Notes under the pieces: generated by a model
What the model was told of the DNA's origin: nothing
Seen by the model: the letters and a program-made list of their open reading frames with translations, nothing else
Database searches by the model: none
Position numbers and translations under genes: made by a program
Shown here: positions 1 to 9,905 of the stretch, piece by piece
Layout of the letters: each line of letters opens with the position of its first letter
Position numbering within the stretch: the stretch's first letter is position 1
Assembly (NCBI GenBank): GCA_009602725.1
Contig: WELB01000012.1
Location: 307,242 to 339,858 of the forward strand
Length of the DNA stretch: 32,617 nt
Direction of reading: 5' to 3'
From: Spirogloea muscicola
Taxonomy: Eukaryota > Streptophyta > Zygnematophyceae > Spirogloeales > Spirogloeaceae

Positions 1-427
1 CGCCGCCGCGGCGCTCGCCGCAAATCAGGCGCGCGAGCAAGGCCCTCCTTCGGCGGCCGCCGCCCCCGCCAGAGCCCGCCGGCCTCGCTGAGCCGCCGGC
101 TTCTACGCGGCAGCCGTTGTCGAGCTCTCTGCGCCCCGAGCCGCAGGTCCCGCTCCCCGCCGGCCCGCCGCCATGGAGGCTCTCGCTGCTATTTCGCGCC
201 TCGGGGTGGCACTCTCGTGCCTCGCCTGCGGGAGTCCCCACTGGGCTACACTGTCCGTCATGGCGGATTGTGCCGTCCTAGTCATAGTCTTGGGTACCAT
301 GTACGATGTACCGAAGGTCCGCACAAGCGCCTGTTGAGCTTGACGAGCCGCCGCCGGCACCTCCCCTGCGCCTGCAGACAGACATGTCGCCGCGGCACGG
401 CGCCGCCGCACCGCAGCGCTAGCTGCT
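1..427 (+). promoter_or_regulatory. GC-rich 5' leader/promoter region of CK2 beta
   Basis: No conserved coding exon is recognisable here. The stretch is strongly GC-rich with CCG/CGG runs in the first 90 bases and leads directly to the CK2 beta start codon, so it is probably the 5' UTR and core promoter. It contains an upstream ATG at 173 in a good Kozak-like context (gccgccATGG) opening a 54-codon frame that stops at 335-337, 90 bases before the CK2 beta ATG (listed separately). Longer frames on both strands are low-complexity Ala/Arg translations of GC-rich DNA and are not credible genes. Confidence 0.5.
173..337 (+). CDS. Possible upstream ORF (54 aa) in the CK2 beta leader
   Basis: An ATG at 173 in the context gccgccATGG opens a 54-residue frame starting MEALAAISRLGVALS and ending at TGA 335-337. 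Its middle part is hydrophobic (VMADCAVLVIVLGTM), so it could encode a small membrane-inserting peptide, or it may simply lie in untranslated leader. It ends 90 nt before the main CK2 beta start at 428, the geometry expected of a translated uORF that lowers main-ORF translation. I recognise no homologue. Whether the mRNA starts upstream of 173 cannot be told from sequence. Confidence 0.25.
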   Translation: MEALAAISRLGVALSCLACGSPHWATLSVMADCAVLVIVLGTMYDVPKVRTSAC

Positions 428-2567
428 ATGTACAAGGACAGGGGCTCCGGCGACGGCCGAGGCGGCGGCGCCGGCGGCGGCCAGCGGGACGCCGCTCAGA
501 ACGACCCCAGCAAGCGCCGTGGCGACGATGGCGCTGATAAGATAGCCTCCACGTCTGGCAAGGCAAGCTGGCTCTCGCCTACACCGTGCGCCTCCTCATG
601 TGTTACAAGGGCGCGGCAGCACAGCTCATGCCTTTATCCCACAAGCTTTGCCAGCAGGATTTTGGGCTGTCGAGCTACTCTGTGCTAAGTTCTGTATGTC
701 TTACATCTCCTCCGGAAAGCTGTGCATGCTGCTCCTTTAAATGGGCGTCGCAGCAGGACAGCCTAGAGCGGCGCTTGCATATACTGGGCGCTGACGTTGG
801 TTTGCCATGTCTGCCCTAGCACACTGCAGGGGAGCAGCTCGCGCGACAAGGACCGCAGCAGCGTGCCTTCCACGTCGGCCACCCGGCGAGGGGTGGCGGG
901 CGACAGCAGGCTCGTCTTCGACAAGCCGAACAAGTATCCGGACGACGGTGAGCCTGACTTGAAACGCATGCAATTGACTGGACGACTCCGCCTCAACAGC
1001 TGCCAGGCGAGGGCAGCTGATATTTGGAGCCTTGAGGTGCTCGACTGGGGGCCCTAGGCCCAGTGCTTGCACAGGGTTGTCTGAGGAACACCTCTGAGGC
1101 CTGCTGGTGTTAGCTAAGCTTTCTTCTCTGCCGCTAGTTGCTGTCAAGAGGCTACTTTGGAGGATGTCGCAGTGTGACAGATTCGGAGCATGATGGGCTG
1201 AGCTCCTGTTGTTCCACCAGGGGAGGACTCGGAGACTGACAGCGAGGAGTCCGATGTCAGTGGGTCGGACGAGGAGGACACATCGTGGATTGCTTGGTTC
1301 TGTAGTCTGAAGGGCAACGAGTTCTTCTGCGAGGTCGACGACGAGTACATACAGGATGACTTCAATCTGAGCGGGTTGAGCAGCCAGGTCCCCTACTATG
1401 ACTATGCCCTGGACCTCATCCTGGACGTGGAGTCCCCCAATGGTGGGTTAACCGTGCTATTACTAATCCGATTGCGCCTGCACATTTTGGAAGTGGAGTA
1501 TGCACTGCAATGAGCAAGCAAGAAATTGTTGGTAAGTCTGTGCAATTCTTTCTGATAGAGTCGGTCCTTCATCTTTTTTGGCATCCCAGATGACATGCTG
1601 ACTGAGGAGCAGCATGAGATGGTCGAATCTGCTGCTGAGATGCTTTACGGCCTCATCCACGTCCGTTACATCTTGACCACCAGAGGCTTGCAGGCAATGG
1701 TGAGGTGACTTTGCCCTGGTTTACAGGGATACAGAGCTGGCCTCCATTATCACTTCCATTGCTATGTGATAGAAGACTACGGGCAACTTAGAGAGATATA
1801 GCTCATGTCGATTTTCGCTTATCGCAGTAGCAAGAGACATTGATATGTGCATGTGGTTAGCCTGGCTGTGCATGCCCCTTGTGTCCCCTCAGCCACCTCT
1901 TAACTGGCTTGTCGGTCTCTTCAGTCGCTGCATGTAGCGCTGTCAGTGCGACTTGATTGGCCGCCTGCTACGTTTTCAGAGAAATTTGTTGGATGCTTGT
2001 GCATGTTGCAGTTGGAGAAGTGCAAGAACGTGGACTTTGGCAGGTGTCCGCGAGTGTACTGCTCAGGCCAGCCTTGCTTGCCCATGGGACAGTCCGACAT
2101 ACCCCGCACCAGCACAGTGAAAATATACTGTCCCAAGTGCGAAGACATCTACTACCCGAGATCCAAGTACCAAGGCAGTATCCTCCTGCAGCACTTGCCC
2201 TTTTGGGCCATCCATATGTCGTGTGTGTGTTGCAACACCTTATGATGCCTGCATCCTGCTTTTCCTCAGTCTTCATTCTTGCTAGAGGGCAGCCCTGCAA
2301 GATATTTTTTTCTGTTTATGTGTGTGCGTTGCGGTCAGATGTTCATGCATTCTTAGGGTCAGGACAAGGACAGGGTCGGGCGACTTGGATTATGCATTCA
2401 GCCCTTGTACTTAACGAGGGTACCCTGCAGATATCGACGGTGCCTATTTCGGAACGACCTTTCCCCACCTGTTCCTCATGACTTACCCCTACATCAAACC
2501 CCCAAAGCCCACTCAGAGCTACATCCCTCGGATATTCGGCTTCAAGCTGCACCGAAGCGCCAGGTGA
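428..2567 (+). CDS. CKB: Casein kinase II regulatory (beta) subunit, plant type
   Basis: Regulatory subunit of the Ser/Thr kinase CK2, which dimerises through a zinc finger and docks two catalytic alpha subunits in nucleus and cytosol. Six exons: 428-562, 830-947, 1221-1442, 1590-1699, 2012-2177, 2431-2567; the spliced length is 888 nt (295 aa) with consistent phases. The N-terminus (MYKDRGSG, then [10 protein letters not shown]) is the plant-specific extension. The acidic segment [18 protein letters not shown] precedes the core [20 protein letters not shown]. The zinc finger is CPRVYC (exon 5) plus CPKC. The end is [10 protein letters not shown]. Intron 1 uses a GC donor (AAG|GCAAGC). For intron 5 the GT donor at 2178 gives KYQG-NIDGAYF, matching the family, so it was preferred over a GC donor three bases upstream. 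A 54-codon uORF precedes the gene. It converges with PPAN. Confidence 0.96.
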
Positions 2568-3183
2568 CCTCCCAGTCATGCGTGGCTGCAGTGGCAAGGA
2601 CCAAGCCGACGAGACCTCCACATGCATTGCACAACCTGAATATTGCACAACATGCAAATGATGCCTTGCCTGCTGACTGAGGCATAGAATGCAAGTCAAC
2701 CTGGTCCATTAGCCCCATGCTTCTTGTAGCCCTTTACCTAGAGCCCTGATAGTCTGCTCCGGCGGCAGATTCACTTCCTTTTGGTATTCCTCAGCTGCCT
2801 GACCTTAGCCAATGCTCATCAAGCAGGACAATGCATCCGGCAACACGCTGCCTGTATGACTCAAGCCTCGTGTAAATCGCGTGTGCTTTCTTTAGGACCA
2901 CTTGTGCTTGCTTTCTCATACAGCGCCTCAGTACTCCATGCATGGGCTAAATCAAAGCATCACAACCATTTGTTCTGACCTTTGAGAGGTTCTTGAGGTG
3001 CGTTGAGGGGCTGCGACCAGTAGTTTACAGCCAGGTCTAAGAAATAAGTCAATCAAGCAAACGCTAGTCAAGAGGTCTCTCCACTTGCTGTAGCTGGAGG
3101 GTTTTGCGATGCAGAGCAGAGTCGATATAATTGAGACAATTAGTACACCCTTCAAGTGCTTCAGAAGGACAAGTACATTGATA
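2568..3183. other. Intergenic, convergent 3' ends of CK2 beta and PPAN
   Basis: About 600 bases between the stop codons of two convergent genes. It should hold both 3' UTRs and polyadenylation sites. I see no conserved exon, RNA gene or repeat here; short open frames on both strands have no recognisable content. Confidence 0.5.
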
Positions 3184-6100
3184 TCATCTCCTAGCGCGCT
3201 TGAACGCAGTTGCCTGCCCACGCGGTCTGCGAACTTGCAAGTGCTGTTGCGCACTTTGCCTAGCCTGCTCCTGTGACTCACAATTGTGGGTCGGGGCCCT
3301 GACCCGCGGCTGGAACTTGGGCACGCCCGCATTGTAAGCTGGTCTACTAGGCCGCGGACTCAGCCGTCCAAAACCACCCCGCTTACTTGCACCACCTCGG
3401 CCCATGTGCCTAGGTACAGCATTCACAAAGGCTGCACAACAAAGGACAATCTTATTGACCCATGTCGTCGATCGTCACGGCAAGTGCATCCTGCTTGTTG
3501 ATAGTATGACCAGGTGCAGCCTATCCATGACCTGCAACTTCTTGCAGCTCAACTCAGTGGCATCCGACCAAAGTGCGACGTGCCAGTAGTCTGCTACTGA
3601 CCTTCGTCGGGCTCCTCGCCAACCTCCCGCCGGTACCAATCAATGTCGTCATCAGCCTCCCCTGCTTGACCGCCTGTCTCAGTCTCCTCCGCCGTCAGGT
3701 CCTCAAGCTCCCCATCATCGTGGATGTGCGCTGGAGCCCTGCTCACCATGCACAGCTTTGGAGCAGATCAAGAATATATCGAAGCTTGAGCGAAGCAGCC
3801 TGCGATGTGGCAGTTATTCTGCAGAGAGTATCTGTGGCCCTGCACAGTCAGGGGGGATGATATATACTTGCGCTTGCGTAGAACATTTGCATCCTGCTCA
3901 GCTTTCCTCTGCTTCTTCAGAGCGTCCCTCGCCTCAATCTTCGACTTAAGTATAGCCTTCTCCTCCTCAGTCTTTTGTACTGCGGACAGGCGTTGACAAA
4001 TGTCAGCATCCTTTACATAAGACCAGGAAGCAAGAGGCTACTCACCAACCGAGAGTGGAGAAGCAGCAGCCATGTATCTATCTGCAACATAGGATAGAGT
4101 TTCGGCAAGTGCATTGAAGGAACATTAGGCATCAGGTCATTAGAGGCCCACCAAATTCGTGGAACATTACGGCACCGTTGCAGAGGCCCTCCTCCACCTT
4201 GAGCAGCTGGAGCGTTATGCGTGGCCCAACCTCATGCAGCTTCACAGCACTTTGACTGCATGCGCGGTTGCTCCGCCCAAAGTTCTGAGACAACTTGACC
4301 TTTGCCGCTTCATCCTCCGCCTCACTCTCTGATCCATACCCGCTCCTGCATGTGAATGCACCATGTGAACCCCCCACCCGAGTGAGACAGGGCATAGCTG
4401 CGTTTCCTAATAATAACCCACATAAGCAGGGACTGAAGGAAAGGTAGGACTCTGACCTGGGCAAGTACAGCGCAAGATACAAGAAAGCTGTTACGTTGTT
4501 ATCAAGTTGCTGCCTGCCCTGATTTGCTAGCATTCTTAAACTCATGTAGGTGCAGAGGATAAATAGGCTCCATCACCAGCTACAGTCTAGATGATAGCTT
4601 TGCTAATACTGAAAATTGACAGATTATCTGTTACTGAAAGGGAGCCTCGCTTTTGGCTGAGCCATTGCCTCCACAAATAGGAGGTGCAACTTCAGAAATG
4701 ACATTGCACCTAGCGAAGAAGTCGCCCACATCTGTCAGCATGCCAAGGTCAGGAAGCGCCCGGCTCTGCACCAGCTTTCTCACAGGCTTGGAAACTCCAA
4801 CAGGCTGAGCTGAGATTGAATAGTGGCGGAACTCCACTGTTCTGCTCTCTGCGTTATAGCTCAGCAGCAGCACTCGTTGGCACGCAGCCAGCTTCACCTG
4901 CCGTCACACCAAGGGTAGAGAGTGACAGGGATGTCAAGAACTTGACAGTTATTCTGATCTCAATGTAGCTGAGTGGGTGACTGGTCAAGAGCCTGGTGGC
5001 TCCCGCAGGGACAAGACCAAGGTCTTGGCCAAGTTTCTCGCTCGATCCTAAGTAAGTTATGGAGGCACACAACAAGCAACCGACTTGGCTCATGGATCTC
5101 AGTTGATAGATAGGACACGGAGTGCTGCTATACCTTCTGCACATTGATGGCTGGGAACATGTTCTGAAACATGACTGTGACCAGCTTGAGGTGCTCCTTA
5201 CCGCTCCCAAACCCGTGCATGACCACCTGAACGAGAAAGTGGACAGGACAATGGCTAAGAGAGTCCCAAAGCTGGAGAATCTCCTTGCTGTGGCGGTGTG
5301 ACATTGCTACAGCTTGCACCTCACTATTTCGACCAACGTCATCAATGGCAACCACCGGGGCAGCACTGGTCACAGGGAAGCTCTCTACATGCCAAGACAC
5401 CACACTGCAATCCACAGTGCACCTTGCTGGCCGTCATCAAACACAAGATGTGCCTTCAACCGTGTGATTCATGAGTTGGGTTTGAGGAGCTGAGAATCAC
5501 CAGAGGAGGGTTCTTGAAGATGGCGGGCGGGGCCCTGGGCCTGGCCTGGGAGCTAGCAATGTCGGCGGCCAGGGAGTACCGGAGGACCTTGAACGTCAGC
5601 GTTGGGCCACGGGGCGTGCGGGCGACGCGCAGGTACGGCGCCTCTTGCGTGACCGACAGGATGACAAAGTGCGTCACGCCCAGCGGCCCGCTGACATGCA
5701 CAAAGTCCTTCAGGCTGTTGCGCGTAGACTCCTGCACGAGCACGCTTCTCAAAACGCAAAATGTGAGTATTGCTGTTGATTCTGTTGTGGTTGTTGTTGT
5801 TGTTTTTGTTGATGTTGTTTATTGTTGTTGATGTTGTTCTTCTTGTTCTTGTTGTTGTTGTTGTTCTTGTTGTTGCTGCTGTGGTTGTTGTTGTTGTTGC
5901 TGCTGTGGTTGTTGTTGTTGTTGTTCTTCTTCTTCTTCTTCTTCTTCTTCTTCTTCTTCTTCTTCTTCTTGTTGTTCTTCTTGTCATGTTTTTTCTAATT
6001 GTTGTTTGCCCGTCGGCTTGCCTCGGAATGTGGTGGTCGAGGCCGGGTCCAGGGCTTTGACTTGCAACCCATTAAACCAGAGCCTAAGACCCCTCCTTCC

Positions 6101-6487
6101 CCAGCAAAACCCTGAGGCTTTTATCCTATCCTGACTCATCCGCTGACCCAAATGCTAACGCCTGAGCCCATTGAGGTGAGAGCGCGTCCCAGGGAGCGCG
6201 CTCTGCCGGCGCTCGGGCACGGCGTGCAGCCCAGCTGCGCTCGGGTCTCCCGCCTGCGCATGCCGGCAGCGGTGGAGGCCTCACCCGCAGGCGCAGCGCG
6301 GTGTTGGGCAGCATGAGGCGGCGCAGGTCGCGCTCGAGCTGGCGCAGCGACGCGCCCAGGCGGGCGCCGCGGGAGAACACGAAGCTCTGCGGCGGCCGCT
6401 CGCGGCCCGGGGCGCCGGCCGGCGCCGCAGACGAGTGCGTCCGCTTCTTCTTCTGCNCGGGCGCCTCACCCGCCGCGTCTTCGCCAT
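3184..6487 (-). CDS. PPAN: Peter Pan / SSF1-like Brix-domain ribosome biogenesis factor
   Basis: Nucleolar Brix-domain protein needed for 27S pre-rRNA processing and 60S assembly. Nine exons on the minus strand: 6487-6285, 5731-5501, 5226-5134, 4897-4710, 4345-4152, 4081-4046, 3979-3868, 3738-3602, 3431-3184. The start MAKTRRVRRP is followed by an n at 6457, then QKKKRTHSS and the Brix core: FVFSRGARLGASLRQLERD, LMLPNTALRLR, NSLKDFVHVSGPLGVTHF, YLRVARTPRGPTLTFKV, LKLVTVMFQNMFPAINV, VEFRHYSISAQPVGVSK and VGPRITLQLLKVEEGLC. A charged KTEEEKAILKSK region, the conserved REVGEEPDE and an Arg/Gly-rich basic tail ending FKRARR complete it. All donors are GT. After the n the frame is shifted, so the n must stand for 3k+2 bases. 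Intron 1 holds a long (CAA/GAA)n tract. Confidence 0.93.
5766..5990. repeat. Trinucleotide microsatellite block (TTG)n/(TTC)n
   Basis: About 225 bases consist almost only of ttg, ttc, ctg and gtt triplets, ending in a pure (ttc) run of roughly 15 units at 5925-5970. It lies in intron 1 of the minus-strand PPAN gene, so the transcript would carry (CAA)n and (GAA)n. Open frames across it on both strands (poly-Thr/Arg or poly-Leu/Val) are translations of the repeat, not genes. Confidence 0.95.
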
Positions 6488-6558
6488 GGCGTCGCCTCCG
6501 CCTGCCCCGCGCGCGCAGGCGTGCCCCGCCGGAGAGCAGCCCTGCCGGGGAGCCGCGA

Positions 6559-6592
<34 letters not shown>

Positions 6593-6660
6593 TGCTCTCG
6601 CGCGCGGCGAGAGTGTGGTCCAAGGTTTCTCACGGGGGGGGGGTGGTTTGGGGGTTTTGG
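6488..6660 (-). promoter_or_regulatory. PPAN 5' leader with (GCC)n tract
   Basis: Just upstream of the PPAN ATG on the minus strand lies a GC-rich leader with about ten GCC triplets (6560-6591), followed further upstream by a run of nine C (6635-6643). This is the same arrangement, a (GGC/GCC)n tract near a start codon, seen at most other genes in the window. It is probably 5' UTR/core promoter. No other gene is recognisable. Confidence 0.5.
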
Positions 6661-6962
6661 GAGTTTTCGTGTATTAAAGACAAACGGAGGCCAAAATGGG
6701 CCAAGTACAATGGCAAGCACATCCGACGACGTACATCGCCCACGGCAGATTGACCCGCTCAGTGTCCACGGGTCAATACATAAAGGTCGCTAATCGACGC
6801 CTCAAAACCAGATGGCGAATTCGAAGCCCCGCTGCCACCAACTAGAGCTCGCCCAGCTTTCCGGTGCAAAGCATTAGCCTGAGCACGGTGCAAATAGGCC
6901 GATATGCGTCGTCGCAAGAACGACAGACGTGCAGCAGGCAAGCCCTTGTCAGCCGTAAACAC
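6661..6962 (-). mobile_element. Non-LTR retrotransposon 3'-terminal fragment (copy A)
   Basis: The minus strand 6962-6759 is open and ends ...HRKAGRALVGGSG ... ISDLYVLTRGH-stop. This aligns with the C-termini of two other copies in this window (9906-10057 and 16698-16866), sharing the pattern HxxAGRALxxxNG/GS ... LSDMxVLTRGY-stop. The preceding FLRRRISAYLHRAQANAL resembles the helical end of non-LTR reverse-transcriptase ORFs. Downstream of the stop (6758-6661) is a 3' UTR-like segment whose last 60 bases recur inverted at 7253-7312. A 9-bp hairpin (attgacccg/cgggtcaat) surrounds the stop codon. No 5' part is present, as expected for 5'-truncated insertion. The family assignment is inference. 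Confidence 0.6.
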
Positions 6963-7094
6963 ACCTGCACGTCGTGCATAGCCTAGATTGGCAATATTAT
7001 GAAGGAGAGTGCGGACAGTCTCGGTCCTAAACCCTTCAGCCCAGCGTTAGCTTCGTGACTAAGTGATCCATTCTACCGGGCAACCTCTGAGACA

Positions 7095-7312
7095 GCGCTT
7101 TTGGCCCCTCCGGACCTTGTCAATCCTTCTCGGGCTGGCTATTCACAGCCATTGCCCCTTTTGACTGAGCCACTTCTTCTTAGCGACCTCTGTGCGCTGA
7201 CTCGTGGTTACTCGCGCAATCACCCTAGCAGCAGGTGATGTACACCCGTCAATGTGCTTGCCTTGTACTTGGCCATGCAGGCCCTCCATCTCTTAATACA
7301 CACTCGATTTCT
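7095..7312 (+). repeat. Dispersed repeat, probably retrotransposon 3' UTR-related
   Basis: Two pieces recur elsewhere. The segment 7105-7165 (ccttgtcaatcc ... gggctggctattcacagcc) matches 10395-10450 and, more loosely, 11165-11210 and 10780-10805. The segment 7253-7312 (tgcttgccttgtacttggcc ... cttaatacacactcg) matches the inverse of 6661-6725 and, in its last 30 bases, 10865-10895. These are most simply tail fragments of the same retrotransposon family as copy A. There is no credible gene. Confidence 0.5.
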
Positions 7313-7953
7313 CCAGGGCCTTGCTCCCAAGACCCAAACACCCACACCCTCACCCTGAAGTCCCGACTGCTGAACCCTTCCGACTGCCAAACCCTTCCAA
7401 GCAGGGTTTCTGCCCTTGCTCGGGCGTCTCGCCTTGGGCATCCGCCAAGTCGAGCACTGCTGCAGGCTGTGTTCGACCTCAATCCCTCAGCAGCAAGCGC
7501 ACCACCACATGAAGCTGCCCGCAGAAACTCCAGCACCACGCCTGACTCACGAGCACACATGCCAGTGAGTGGCCTGAGGCCAATATAACAATTGGTCTTG
7601 AGATGTACTTATGTACCGCTGCAATTGCTCAACCATTACCCCTGCTACTGCAGAAAGCTATCTGTAAGGGCAAAACAGCCACAGCTGAATGGCCAATGCA
7701 TGACACAATGAGCATATCTGAACTTCAACATGAATCAAGCCAATTTAGGAGCTGGCACACTTCAAGGAAAAGAAACTTATGTACCTGGATGAAAAAATCT
7801 ACACCTTCATGGATGTTCGCGCTTGGCAATCTCAATGATAAGTGCTCATCACCTGTTCCCTTTGTCGTCCATCTGTTTATATGACAACTCAAATATGTCA
7901 TGACACACTCATACAATCACCAAACACACAAATTGTGAAAGAAAGCACTGGTT
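7313..7953. other. Intergenic stretch without recognisable gene
   Basis: I see no conserved exon, RNA gene or strong repeat in this stretch. It lies beyond the 3' end of the minus-strand gene at 7954-9571 and presumably includes its 3' UTR. Confidence 0.4.
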
Positions 7954-9571
7954 TTAGAGCCCAGAGATGAGTTCGCAGCCAGAACACATTTGCTCGGATG
8001 TGGGAAGGGCCTTGTTGTAGCACTCTGCAATCGAGGAGCTGCCTGATAGAGGTGCAAGCCTCTGTGACAAGCACTCTAGCACCATGATGGAATGTGCATG
8101 CCTGCTGGCCTTCAACTCTGTTAGTGAGCTTCGAGATTGTTGCATTTGTAGATGCAAGAGACACGTGGTAACTAGACACTGCCAATTGTGCCAAGGCCGG
8201 CAGAGCTCCAGCTGCATTGAAACGTGCGACAGTGTCATGTCTCGTGGTAAATTCTCTATATGCAACCAAGCATCTCACGAAACAGCACTTAAAGCGCAAT
8301 CTATGAGTGAGCTTTACGTCACTCTGTGCTTAGGAGCCACCAGACCTGTGATGCCTGCACAAGTCACGGACGCCAGCGCAACAGGTGGAATCTGCATCGC
8401 ACAAGTTACTAGTTGCTCATAAGTCAGGCCTCGTTGTGGGAACACAGTTGCCTCCAGTCAAGGCTTCAGCAATTAGCCATGCACCACAATTGAACAACTC
8501 AACGGATACTCCAATAGGAGCTACTCTACATCTCTTACTGAGCTGACCAAAGCCAAAACACTCATGAGCTCTACTCACCCCGATCAGGTACTGCATGCCA
8601 ACTCGACCTGGAAGTCTCTTGGCTAATGGATACATCACTGCAGAGAGGCAATAAAGCCATTCTAATGAGGAGATCATAAACCTGACACCGAGCTCAACAG
8701 CATATGACAGTCAACTTCCACAGTGAGAGTCCTCATGACAGGCTTACACCAATTCCTTTGACTAAAGTGAAATTTTCCACCTTAAGCAGCAATTACCATT
8801 GTTGAAGGCGTAGAAACCACTGATGGTGCCTCCCAAGGCAGTGCCCACCTGCTTGATAGCACGCAGACGGCACAACAGCCCATTAAAAGAAGCCCTCGGG
8901 ATATGTTGATCGAGATCAACCTGGTAGGGTACAAATGCGCAGCGACAGAGAAACAGGGACCGCACTATCTGCTACTTCCTGCTTCGAGGTGACACTTGCC
9001 TGGTGCTATATTAAGAGTGCACGAGCAGAGTATCTTCCTGATGCAAAATAGAGCACGGGAAGAAGCGAAGCTATACCGTAGCAGAGTATTAGAATGATGT
9101 CTCAAGTGAGGAGCTAGACACTGGTCCGACAGAAAATATTAAGCTGCTGCAGCCGTGACAGAGCATCAAGCGGTGACAAGAAGGTGGCGAGGCGAGGCGA
9201 CGGGTAAGGAACGCGCCATGGCGAGGCTGTCTCGCAGAAAGGGTGCAATGGTCCAGTCAGCACCTGCCTGCAGCCAGTGCACGAGCACCAAGGCCTCGAC
9301 AGCGTGAGGCAGCAATAAGCACGTTGCTGTAGCTCAAGGCCGAGCCTGGCGACCCTGGCGAGCCTCGCCTCGTGAGTTCTTCCCAGCAAGGTCGCCACAG
9401 CGTAAGGGGAGCTATGTTATATAGCGAGCGGACCCCGGGCTTGGCGCCGAGAGGCGCAGCGCAGCGCGGGCAGCGGTCGGGAGCGCCGCCGGCGGCCAGC
9501 GACGGCGGGCGGTACGGCGCGGCAGGGTCCCGCGCCACGAGGTGCCTCATGCGGTCCTCCGGTGACTCCAT
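7954..9571 (-). CDS. Unrecognised small protein, probable membrane protein
   Basis: Not recognised. The joinable exons support a real minus-strand gene. 8920-8797 encodes VDLDQHIPRASFNG ... AIKQVGTALGGTISGFYAFNN and ends in phase 1; 8637-8579 completes it with VMYPLAKRLPGRVGMQYLIG. Both are flanked by good splice sites (CAG acceptors, GTAATT and GTGAGT donors). The last exon is probably 8117-7954, ending ...EQMCSGCELISGL-stop. The best start is 9571 (ACCATGG context), beginning MESPEDRMRHLVARDPAAPY with a CPRC pair; a phase-0 donor could lie near 9434. A further hydrophobic exon (VALASVTCAGITGLVA, about 8391-8320) may belong between. The Gly-rich hydrophobic stretch and positive residues suggest an organelle membrane protein. 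Start, exon number and function are uncertain. Confidence 0.45.
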
Positions 9572-9660
9572 GGTGGGCCTCTCCCGCCGCCGCCGCCGCC
9601 GCGCGCGGCGCGGGTGACGGTGGCGCGGCGAAGGAGAGCGCAGCTTTGGGCTCTCGAAAT
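9572..9660 (-). promoter_or_regulatory. 5' leader with (CGG)n tract
   Basis: Upstream of the candidate start at 9571 on the minus strand is a (CGG)n run (9584-9604) and a CG-rich block. A TATAA-like motif (ctatataac, minus strand, about 9424-9415) lies inside the presumed first coding exon and could instead mark a promoter further in. Neither is proven. Confidence 0.3.
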
Positions 9661-9905
9661 GTCAGCGGCCGCAAGTTTCGTTTGGGCGGCGTATTTCTTT
9701 ACGGAGAGGAAGAAGGAGAGGCACTACAATGACCACCCCCGCGGCGACCACTTCTTCCCATGCGCCATGGACATCTACGGCGGCTACGGAACGAAGTGGT
9801 CTTCCCTCCTCCATCGCTTGGCACTGCATGTCGATGCCCGCCGACGTAGTCGGGCGGGTAGCTTGGGGCATTCTAGCGTCCCGCAAGCCATCGTTGCATG
9901 CTATA

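Noticed and set aside
2178-2430. GC donor for CK2 beta intron 5 (AAG|GCAGTA)
   Set aside because: The GT donor three bases downstream gives the exact conserved KYQGNIDGAYF, so no GC donor is needed.
5553-5987. Long minus-strand Thr/Arg-rich frame and plus-strand Leu/Val-rich frame
   Set aside because: Both are translations of a trinucleotide repeat plus shadow frames of PPAN exon 2.
6126-6793. Several Arg/Ala/Gly-rich frames on both strands
   Set aside because: They are shadows of PPAN exon 1 and the adjacent (GCC)n leader.
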